Below are positions 33,152 through 44,100 of a stretch of DNA of 64,000 nucleotides, in pieces. Each line of letters starts with the position of its first letter. Positions within the stretch are counted from its first letter, which is position 1. A model generated the notes under the pieces. The model was not told the origin of the DNA. It did not search any database and saw only the letters and a list, made by a program, of their open reading frames with translations. The stretch covers positions 1-64,000 of the forward strand of contig JAIQDT010005466.1 of the NCBI GenBank assembly GCA_021521415.1. The letters are read 5' to 3'. The DNA is from Bidens hawaiensis. Lineage: Eukaryota; Streptophyta; Magnoliopsida; Asterales; Asteraceae. The translations under genes and the position numbers were made by a program.

Positions 33152-34255
33152 CTGAGAAGCTCATGGATTCCTGCATTTTATCGTGAAGAAAGCATGTCTG
33201 GGCTGATGCGTACATCATCTAGGTCAGAAAGTGAGAACCATTTTTTTGGTAAGTTTTTCAACCCACGTTGTACGCTGATAGAGTTCTTTGCTCACTTGGA
33301 TTCCGCAATTGAACATCAAAGACACGAGCACAGGAGAAATGACCACGATAGTAGGTACAAAGCTCCCCGTATATGGAGTAATTTCCCCCTAGAGAAGCAG
33401 GCTGCAGAAATTTACACCAAAAACATTTTCTTTGTTGTCCAGTTAGAAATAGATACCGCTATTCACAAATGCCAGTCTAGGAGTTATCACACTGTTGGTG
33501 ACTTTATAAATTTTATACCAAGGACATGGAATTCTACCCATCATCAACATGGGAGGTATGCTCTTAAATAATATGTATGTTGTGTATAAATTAATTTTGC
33601 TGTCATTATGTAAGTTGTGACACATGGTTTTCATATCCAGGTTATGATTCGCAATGAAGACTTAACCGTTTATTGCAGTTGCAAAAGGTTTGAACAGTTT
33701 GGTCTTTTATGCAGACATATTTTTTTTGTCCTCAGAGCGGGAGAGGTAATGGTTTTCCCTAGGTAATATATACTTAGAAGGTGGTCAAAAGATGCTGTTG
33801 CAAATAGTCCATTACATGCTTCATCTTATAATCAGGCTGATGGCATTGGTAATAATGATGTTTACTTTGTTGTTCGGGTTATGAACAAGGCGCACGACCA
33901 TGCTATAAATCAATTGGTTGGTGATATGGAGAAGTTACCCACTACGCTGAGTATATTAATAATTATAAAGCTAAAGTTGACGAGATACAGTTTGTTGCCC
34001 CACCACTGAGCAAAAGAGACATGTTTGCTGACCTCCTCAAAACTAATCAACCCACACAGATACAAGGAACAAAGGGTGTGGTGTTCACAATCGTATAAAA
34101 TCACAACGTGAGCAGGCGATAAGCTAAGCTGGAAAACCACCAAGGGCATGCAGAATTTGTGGTGAGCCTGAGCACGATACCCGTAATCATCACAAGGTTC
34201 AAACCAAAAAAGCTCAGTCTAAACGTTGTTTATCTCCACGAAGTGAAGAATAGTA
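33152..34255 (+). pseudogene. FAR1/MULE-transposase-like gene, 3' half
   Basis: The frame resumes after the target duplication (RSSWIPAFYREE, MSGLMRTSSRSESENHFFGKF), continuing the transposase domain of the left half at the same codon. A probable intron follows at about 33556-33640. Then comes the SWIM zinc finger (CSCKRFEQFGLLCRHIFFVLR, CxC..CxH pattern) near 33680-33740 and a decayed C-terminal tail. Several stops are present downstream. Confidence 0.75.
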
Positions 34256-36059
34256 ATCGCAATTTATATTCTTTATGTTCTCAGATTTTCATTGTCTAGA
34301 TCAATATGTTTTTGCATGTTTTTTTTTATCTTTTATGATTGCAGGTTTAATATGTGACATTTGGTTTCAAACCTGATGTATTTGTTTGTTTCATACATAA
34401 ATTTCCTTATGCAACATAATCTGTGTTTTATTATTTTTGTTATATTTATATTACTCCGTGGTATTTTATATTTACATCATTAATACACTTGATTGTCATC
34501 AAATCTTAACTTACGGTTGTGCAACAGAAGCAAAAGGACCCGAACCGGAGTAAATCCAACCCGACCCGAAACCGAGATAGATGTAAAATCAAGAACCAAG
34601 GACTACATAGGTTAGTTCGTTTCAGGTATTGGACATTGTCGGTTTTGATGCTAGGGTATCAAGATCTTGATGTTGTACTTTGACTATTTCTGGTCGGGTT
34701 GGTCTGCTTAAGTTCATTTCAGTCCAAAACTGAGATCGAACTCAAAACCGAAAATCATCTAGAATAGGAACTGACTTTTAACCGATACATACGGGTTTGG
34801 TCTAGTTTCGGTTTTTTTCGGTTCGGGTTTTGGTTTTTCTCATAGCTCGCCTGATTTTTGCGCACCCCTATCTTAACTATATTTAAAAGGATTGAGATGT
34901 CTTAATTGATATAAATTTACACAGTTTTACATAATCTACTTAATTTCCTTATGCAACATAATCTGTGTTTTATTGTTTTTGTTATATGTATATTACTCCG
35001 TGGTATTTTATATTTACATCATTAATAAAGTTGAATGTCATCAAATCTTAACTTACGGTTGTGCAACAAAGCAAAACGACCCGAACCGGATTAAATCCAA
35101 CTCGACCGGAAACCGATATACATGTAAAATCAAGAACCGAGGACTGCACCGGTTAGTTCGTTTCGGGTATTGGACGGTGTCGGTTTCGATGCTCGGGTAT
35201 CAAGATCTTGCTGTTGTACTTTGACTATTTTTGTTTGGGTTGGCGTGCTTCGGTTCATTTTAGTACAAGACTGAGACCGAACCTGAAACCGAAAATCAGC
35301 TGGAATAGGAACTGACTTCTGACCGATGCATACGAGTTTGGTCCATTTTTGAGTTTTTTTGGTTCTGGTTTTGGTTTTTCTCGTAGTTGACCCAATTTTT
35401 GCGCACCCCTATCTTAACCATATATAAAAGGATTGAAATGCCTTAACTGATAAAAAATTACATAATCTACTAGAGTGTTTGATTAAAATTTAAACTGTTC
35501 TCAAAACCATCAACGATTATGGTTCCTTATTTTATTCTAAAATGGTAATTTTGTGTATACTTACACCACCAGATGGTGAGGGCCAACAATGAAGAGCTAC
35601 ACCAGAATGCACAGCATCAATGGAACTTGAAGCGAATGGAAGCTCTAACCAATATTAACTTCTTAAAGATACATATTTACATTCAAAAAATAAATTCATC
35701 CTTACTTTATGAAAGTTAGAGGTGGCAGTATCGCTATATTTACTTATACATGGCAAATGAGATCATGGACGAAACTTAATAAGGGTGAGGAGGGGTTCCT
35801 GACCCACTTGTTTTTGGACTCTAAATATAGCAACCTACCCTTCACATCATAGAATATGTACCACACGAAAAACCTTCACAGATTATACACAATCAAAATT
35901 ATAGTAATCCATACCATATCATAACATATTAAAGAAACATAATTGTTTAACCAAACATGATACTATTTGTCCCATATACTAAAACCAGAGTCAACAACTT
36001 AAACCATAAACAACTTTGTTCAAAAACACCAGCTGAAACACAAAATGTGAATGCGGTTC
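34256..36059. repeat. Intergenic block with a 540-bp tandem duplication
   Basis: The segments 34401-34942 and 34943-35475 are diverged direct copies (ATTTCCTTATGCAACATAATC at both starts). Each contains a CCGAACCGG/CCGAAACCG-rich stretch and ends with GCGCACCCCTATCTTAAC, the style of widespread small plant repeats. 35480-36059 holds nothing I recognise. Confidence 0.65.
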
Positions 36060-37104
36060 TTAATCTACCTCCTCCAAACGAATCTTGATGATATCCACTG
36101 CACTGTTGTACAACTCCATTTTTTCATCCAAGGGTAGGGCATCAAATATTAATGCACGTTCAAGAACGCCATTCTTAGACAAGTTGATCTCACTTAATAA
36201 GATTTTTGCAACATATTTTCTCCTTAATTCATCAAGTTCCATTTGTTGTTTTATGCCATGTTCAACGACCTCTCTTGATAAATTGCAAATTCCATCCCAC
36301 TCTTTAATGCTACCTCCCCTGTGTGTTTCCATGTGCCTCATTGCAAATACTCCGCAATCTATGTAGTTGTTTTCGTTCTCCAAGGCATATCAATCACAAC
36401 CACATCTGACTTTGCAATCTTTGATGCCATTACATGTTTAACCTTATGTAAGTATTCCGCAAACGTGTCCCGCTGTTCCATTTTCGCATATTATTATTAA
36501 CATATACTAATTAACATATAATAATACTCATATTTAACACATAAAAAAACTAACCATTATGAATGGCAATTTTACGTATAGCTCGTTGAAATCGGCATCG
36601 AATTTTATGTTGTCTAGCAGCTCGATCCTCCTGGTGTTCATGTTAAAAACCATCACATAGTAGTGTTGACGCACGGGGTAAAGAATTGGTATGAACACAA
36701 TATCAACTCCTGCAATACCTTTAAGATCTTGTTGTTTAAGTACCGATACCATGTTTGACATAAAATGGGCTATCTGTGTTGCCTTATCTTGGTGGTAGTG
36801 TGTAGGAAACTGTGTTTAATGAATTTAGATTATCTATTAGCTAACATAATTATAATCTGATTAATTGACCACTGGTATATTTCCTTACCAGTATCACCAC
36901 TGAGCAAAATAATCGATGCGTCGTTCCATTCTGCGTTAACATTTCCACCTTGTTCAGCACCTCCGCCCATGAATTTACCGCCGACACATGTATGTATATA
37001 CCAAGTTGCATTGTCTCCATCACAACGCGGCCTACTGATATGCCGTTACGAGTTCTAAACACCACTTCCCTGTTACACTAACTTTGTCAAAACACAACAT
37101 ATTA

Positions 37105-37290
37105 AATAGGGATGACCTCCGTACCGGATCAGAACCGGGTACCGAAAATACCGATTCCAAAAATTGCAAAATCTTGGTACCGGCACCGATATCGAAGGTA
37201 AAAATTCGGGAAATACCGGTACCGTACCGATCCTGAAACTCAAAACTTTGTTACCGATTCGGTACCGAATTTGCTCATCCGTAATATTAA
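37105..37290. repeat. GGTACCG-rich degenerate repeat in an intron
   Basis: Many GGTACCG/CGGTACC and ACCGAAA motifs (CGTACCGGATC, GGTACCGAAAATACCG, GGTACCGGCACCG) lie between exons of the Ulp1-like gene. Similar low-complexity CCGAACCG elements are common in plant genomes. Not coding. Confidence 0.5.
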
Positions 37291-37977
37291 ATATATGTGT
37301 AAAAAACATGTCCATATTCGTTAGTATCTTACCAGGTCCCACCATACGCTGCATAAATCATGTCCGACATGAGGTTCTCCATCTTAATTAGTGGTTCCTT
37401 CAACTGAACAACATGTTGCACATACGGAGAAATCATGTCTTCACAAATGTTTGAGGACTTAGTGCTCGTTCCCCTCAACCTTGTTGTCCCTTTTTCCCTC
37501 GACATGGTCACTATTAATCACTTAATCTGTTACTATTATCTCACCTACACTAACGAACTTCGGCACATTACCTGATGACCCTATGTCAAATTTTGGGCGG
37601 CTGAATACCAGTGTTTTTTTCGTTGGCGTTTTATACTTTGAATCTGTATATGCCTTAACCTTCCTGTCCAACTCTTCAACAGTTCGAGGAGTTAAAAAGC
37701 TGGGACTATTCTCAAGATCATTTACATGATCACCGCCAACCGGTTTGTTGTTTTCACCAAGGAAATACTTACCCACTACGTATTTCCATAGTTCTTCAAT
37801 TTCCTTTATAACCGTACCGTATGGATACTTTATCTTTGCTTCTTCAAGATTTATCTTAATGTCAATAATATTGTTCTCGAAATCCAGAATTAGCTCATAC
37901 AACCTATGGGCTGCCACCTGAATAATTTCAACAAATACATGTTACGAATACGATAATTAACAAACAAGTACAATACA

Positions 37978-38000
37978 CACACACACACACACATATATAT
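37978..38000. repeat. CA/TA microsatellite
   Basis: ACACACAC run followed by ATATATA, within an intron of the Ulp1-like gene. Confidence 0.85.
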
Positions 38001-40157
38001 AAATTGTTCACCTCAACATTTGTTAGCGTCAATTGTGTCTGTGTATCAAACTGTGTGAGCTGAATCTCTCCCACATTCAGCTCGACATTGGGTTCAATCG
38101 GCATCCCACTAGTGTTAACATCATTGATTTTTGGGTACTTCGGGTCTGTTACATCATCTACCTCCACAACCATCCCCTTGCCTTCTACTTCTGCGTCCAC
38201 ATTATCTTTATTCTTTTTAAATAACTCTGGTATTAACTTTTGCTTGTTCAAATCTTTAACACCATCCCCTTCATCTAACTGTTTCTTAATCTCTATCACA
38301 ACTTTTTTTCTCTCCCCTCCTTATCTTTGTTTTTAACTTGTGCTTCCTTATCCATATACTTGATCACACGTGTATCCTTTTTAGGTGGTGCACAACTCAT
38401 CCTTTTGGATTCAACAAGTTCCAAATAATCTAGATCATCAATCGTAAACCTCGTTACCGGATGTGGCAACTTGTCTGAATCCTTAACCATATCATTCTTG
38501 AAATGCGCCAATGCCGCTAAAATAAACACATAATCAATAAATCAATAACCAACATAACTTTAAGATCAATGGAAACAAAACCTACAAATTTAAACGCAAT
38601 TATTATATATTTATCCATACTTACCAGATGCAAGATCATAGATCCGTTGTATTCTTTATCCACAACCCACCTTTTCTTTGATCGCTTCATCAGTGTTGTC
38701 ATGTACTTGCACTAGTTCATATCTTTAACATCATCAGTTTCAATAATACATGTCAGGAATTTGCGGTTTATGGCGTTGTTGCTGGTAACTTCTCCCAGCA
38801 TAGTGTTAAAAGCTACCAAGAAGTTAAGACCAAACAGCCTACCACTATCAGTCCCCCCCCCCCACAGGTATTTCATAAATGCTGACGGTGTTAAGGTTGT
38901 TGCTCCCGTTTTAAACTGTTTGTTCCACTCGTTAACAACTGCATCTGATCCGCGTGCTCTAACCATCTCAGTCGCATCCTTAATGCCGATCGGGATTCAT
39001 GTACCAGTTCCGATGTTATCTCTATTTTAGCCACGCCAATGTCTAATACACTGCTTTCATGGTTATAGTTCCTAATTAACCAGTAACCTAGCGACGTTGG
39101 AATTTGAGTAATTTTCAGCTCAAGTATTGTGCCAAACCCGATTTCTTTCACCACCCTTCTTTGATTCTCATTGAGGTTCTGAATGAATTCATAAAACTTA
39201 AAAGTTTTTATCCTTGGTTTTATTATTGTACCATCAAACTAATAGTGCGTATGTCAAATTGCAGCTGATTTTGATGATAATTTAACTTGATTATTTGGAG
39301 GTGAAACAAAATCATCGTCAGGATTTGGTATCGTCCGTAGACCTGCAAAAAATAAACACCACCGTCATCACTATTTCATACTTACCCTTCATAATGTTTA
39401 AAATAACTACATTTGAACTATTATTAACAATCGACCTTTAAAGAAATTCTCAGTTTCTTTGGTTGGTGTCGGGGTCTTATTCAGCCTTGATAAACCCCCA
39501 TCAGTATCCACTCCTATTTTAGGTGAAACACTCTTTACTGGTGTCTTCAACGCTTGTCCACCACCATTTTGTAAGCTTAGTTTAGCTGCATTTTTTTTAA
39601 ATAACACAATGTTAAAAACTGTACAAATGATCAACCACGATGCTAAGTAATACGAGCATCGTACCTTTTTTTGTGCCACCAACGATATCTGCCACACGAT
39701 GTTGCATGTTGGCACCCCCCTCAACTGTATGTAATACACAACACAATGTAATAGTTTTTAAACTCATTTTAAATAATTTGTACAACTTATTTTACCTACC
39801 TTTGTGTTTTGAAACTAAATTATCCCTTTCCATCAACCCAACATCTTCGCCTCGAGATGTAAATTTCTCAACTAAAACTGTAGAAAATATTTGCCACATT
39901 ATCTTATCCATCAAAACATTACGGTTACATTTTAAAATTTTTTTTGTAATCTTATTGTACCTTTACAAATGCAACTTATATTAAAAAAAAGCACACACAA
40001 CCTTATTCTCTTAAGCCAATTTTTGTCACAAGCATTATATCCCAATCATCATAAACCTGTTAGAAACCACTCAATGCAATACATAACAATTTCATAACTT
40101 CACAACTTTTTTCCATTAATCAAAATCAATAGTGTCAAAAACTGCATATTTTGCTAC

Positions 40158-41119
40158 TGAAGAGGTAGGTCCCAGCAGAGCCCAGTTGGACCCGCAAGAC
40201 TCACCTTGAACAGGGACGTCTGCGCAATGACCAACTGCTCCAGCAGGACCCACCATGCTCAAAGAACCTTACGCGCAGTACGCCAGCTGTACCCGCAGGG
40301 AAAGCCTCCCAATGGTGAAGTACCCCGCCTGTTCCCGCAGCTGCGGATACAAGCCATCAGGGAAGGCTACCCGCACTATCAGCAAGGCTACACGCACAAG
40401 GCATTCGTTCAGTAGTCACATGAAGGAATGAGCAAGGCGGGAACACTCCCGCCTAAATGAGCCAGTCCATATGCTTCTGGAAGGTCTTTCGTACTATACC
40501 TACTACGGTATGGGCGGAACAGACAATTTGACCAGAGCAGCCCATGAACTAATCACAGGGTGACAGCTCACCGACAACAATACGAGGAGGAGCACCCTCT
40601 AGTACTGTTTGTCACTATTAGCCGCTGCCTACTCACCAACCCTTAAAATGGGACGTGCGCAGCCTACAGTTGGTGGAACAGTGCGTAGCCGGCAGCAAAG
40701 GAACAGTATACAGCCGACCTTACTACTGTTGGCCGTAACCTATCCACCAACCAGCATGGCCTGTGCGCAGTCCACTGTTGGTAGAACAGGAATACTATTC
40801 AGCCGGCTGTACCTGCTTGGAAACCTACCTTCGGCTATAAATACTCCAACACCTTGGAATGGTAAGGACATCATCTGATATCTCAATCTTATCTAGCAAT
40901 CTCTTTATATACACTTATATTCAGAGCAATCTAGTCTGATTCTCACGCCGGAGGGTGGTCACAAGGAGGAACCCCCCCTTCTCAGTGACGAGCTTACGGT
41001 GTCTGTTTTGCAGGTCTCTAGAAGAACAACCTTCTCAGCTGGACCTCATCCCCGTGGGAAACATTACTTAACCCCCAGATTATCTATAATCTGTCCAGGG
41101 TTCACTTAGTGTTTCTTCA
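40158..41119 (+). repeat. 5' LTR, 962 bp
   Basis: TGAAGAGGTAGGTCC to GTTTCTTCA; same ends as the LTRs of the dimer but clearly diverged inside. TATA box TATAAATA at 40836-40843. The left flank reads GCTAC. Confidence 0.9.
40836..40843 (+). promoter_or_regulatory. LTR TATA box
   Basis: TATAAATA in CGGCTATAAATAC, conserved with both LTRs of the dimer. Confidence 0.65.
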
Positions 41120-41120
41120 T

Positions 41121-41138
41121 TGGCGCCATCCGTGCATA
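41121..41138 (+). promoter_or_regulatory. Primer binding site
   Basis: TGGCGCCATCCGTGCATA, one base after the LTR, identical to the sites in the dimer. Confidence 0.75.
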
Positions 41139-41179
41139 AAAGCTAGAACTAATTTAGTTTTTTCAAAATTTCTGAAGAA

Positions 41180-44100
41180 ATGGTTAACGTTACTCCGGTC
41201 CCAAGGCCAGTAACCGACCAAGAAACCCCGGTAACCACAACCCCAGCAACTGGGGGGAACACCGGCGGTTATACAAATCTTACGAACACTACCCCGACTA
41301 CCCAAGCCGGGGCAAGTGCAGTAAATATTCCACTGGGGTTCGCTGATGCCCAGTTGGAAAAACGAACGAGGGCCCCTCGCCAAACACTAGATCAAGTGAA
41401 GGCGTGGGCCGAAGCACGTCAAAGAGAGTTCCAAGCTGAATTGGATGAACGCTTGCGTTCAGTTCAACAGGCTGACGAATTCGGCAGTACTCGCCAACAC
41501 CTCAATATGAACAGTGAGTGCGAGTACTCAGACGACGAGAGGGAAGAATCCGATACCGACGCGAACCCTCGCCATAAGGCGAAAGGGAAGCGTAAGGAAA
41601 CGGACTTCCAACCAAAAAGGAATTTTGGGGAAGCTTTTAAACCAACAAATGCGGAGAGAAACCCGCGGGACTTCTCCAAAACCTTTAGACCAACTGCTAC
41701 AAATGCAGGGAAGTCAAAATTCGCAAGGGACATTGCGGAAGCAATCGCCCCGAGAAGTGCCAAACAAATGTCCAACATTGGCACTTATGATGGTCTATCC
41801 GACCCAGACGACCATTTGAATAGGTTCATTGCGGGGGCTACCGTCAGCAACTGGACGGAACCCACGTGGTGTTACATGTTCCAGATGACTCTGGTCGGAG
41901 CGGCCAGGGCATGGTTCGACCGTTTACCGGTCCACCACATATATGACTGGGCGGACTTTCAGAACAAGTTCAGCCAGCACTTCAGCCAACAGAGGAAATA
42001 CACTGAAGAACAGTGGACGATCCTCAACTGCGTTAGAGAGGAGGATGAATCTTTATTAGACTTCATCACCCGCTTCAACTCCAAAAAGCTAAGTCTCGGC
42101 AACGTAAGTGAAGATCTTGTTCGCGCAGCTTTCATCCAAGGCGCCGAATACCCGGAGCTTATCCGCACATTGACGGGTAAGGATGGCATGCCATCAACAT
42201 GGGATGCCATCATGACGGCGGCCAAGCGCTTTGCCGAGACGGAGAAGCAACTGGGAAGGGACCTTCCCCAGAGTACACACCTCTACACGCAGAGGACAAG
42301 AGAGAACAATGTCCGGATCGCCCGGCAGAACAAGAAGAGGAAGCTGGGTATCTGGCAGTCAAGGGTAAACTTTGACACCACATCCAGCTCTCAACCTCTT
42401 GTTGGCAGAAGAAATCACACGCACCCTTCAAGCCAAAAGCACCGGTGGATGCCACTCACCAAAAGCGTCACGGAGATATTTGCCACTGAAAAGCTACCGT
42501 GGCCAAAAGCTCCAGTGATCCGGCACCGACCTAATGCGGATCAGAGCAAATTCTGTGACTTCCACGGGACAAAAGGTCATGGTACGGAAGAGTGTACATC
42601 CTTGAAGGATATTATTGAAGCATTCGTCAAGGATGGAAGACTGGCACACCTGGTGGCATCAATCAAGAAGGGAGGACGGAACGACAACCGGTACCGAGGC
42701 AACGGACGAAAGCCCGTTGACATCAGCATCAACATGGTTCATGGTAACATCAGAGGAAGAAAAAGACGAACGCCAGAACCATGTGCGTGGAAGGAAGCTG
42801 AGGTGCGCTTCCCGCGAGTGCCAGGAGGACCCAGCAAAGAAGGCCCTATCGTCATCAAAAGCCAGCTGGGGCACTACATCACCTCCCGCACTCTTGCTGA
42901 TAACGGAGCCTCGTCAACGGTGATGTACAGGCAGTTCTTCGACAAGCTAGATGACGAAGACAAGGAACGCCTGGAAACGATCTGCGCCTCGATGGAAGGG
43001 TTTGATGGCAGCACAAACACCCCCCTGGGTATCCTATCTTTCCCCGTCACTCTTACGGATGGGAAACACTCCCGCACAGAAGATGTGGACTTTGTCGTGA
43101 TGAGGAAGCCACACCACACATACGACATTCTCTTCGGGAGAGACGGGATGGCAAGATTCAACGCCGTGGTATCCTCAGTCCACGGCATGATGGGATGGCC
43201 AACAGCTGAGGGTGTAGCGATGATCACCGGCATTCCCCAGGTATGCATCGCATCTGTCTCATCTAAACCCAAACCAAAGATGGCTAAACCAACCATCACC
43301 GAACCAGAAAGATGGGCCTTCAACGGCAAGTACCCGGACCAGGCCGTCACCATTGGCCCAACAATTGTTGATCCCACACGCACCTTACTTAAGCGCTTAT
43401 TACAAAGGAACGCCGACATCTTCGCGTGGACACCAGCTGACATGACTGGTGTACCCCGGAGTAAGGCAGAGCATAAGCTCAAATGCGATCCGGCTGTCAC
43501 GCCAATCGTACAAAAGCGCAGAGTAATGGGGCCAGAACAAACTAACGCGTGTAGAACCCAAGTCAAGGAACTCCTTGACGCAGGCATCGTACGCGTTAGT
43601 AGATATCAAACTTGGGTTGCAAATCCCGTTATGGTACCGAAGAATGACAAACAATGGCGCATGTGCATAGATTTCAAGGATTTGAACAAAGCATGCCCCA
43701 AAGATTGTTATCCGTTACCTGAAATTGATCTTAAGGTGGATTCGTTGGCACCATTCCGCCTTAAATGCTTCCTGGACGCGTATAAGGGGTACCATCAAAT
43801 CCACATGGCCGTTGATGATCAGGACAAAACCGCTTTTCGGACGCCCGATGGCACATTTTGTTATCAAATGATGCCATTCGGACTTAAGAATGCCGGGTCC
43901 ACATACCAACGCCTGATGGACAAAGAGTTTCATTCCCAAATTGGGAGGAACTTGGAAGTCTACATGGATGACTTGGTCATCAAAAGCCCTGACCCAGAAG
44001 CGATGTTGAAAGACATCGAAGAAACTTTCAACACGCTCAGGAAGATAAACATGAAGCTCAACCCGAGCAAGTGTGCCTTTGGAATGGAAGAAGGGAAGTT

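Larger units (their letters stand above)
36060..39880 (-). pseudogene. Ulp1-like (C48) protease gene of transposon type, broken
   Basis: Multi-exon minus-strand gene. Small N-terminal exons with AG/GT borders lie at about 39878-39802, 39725-39665 and 39589-39430. Next comes ENQRRVVKEIGFGTILELKI (about 39175-39110), the domain found before Ulp1 in plant transposon-associated genes. Charged linker exons follow (38530-37990, 37917-37522), then a segment with MSREKGTTRLRG and YVQHVVQLKEPLIKMEN (37511-37329), GIYIHVSAVNSWAEVLNK (about 37010), and the protease core: HYYVMVFN with LLDN (about 36670-36600) and the catalytic Cys motif DCGVFAMRHME (about 36357). Ulp1 proteases remove SUMO-like tags. 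A frameshift in an A-run near 38305 and others break it. Related genes are often carried by Mutator-like elements; I see no ends here. Confidence 0.7.
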
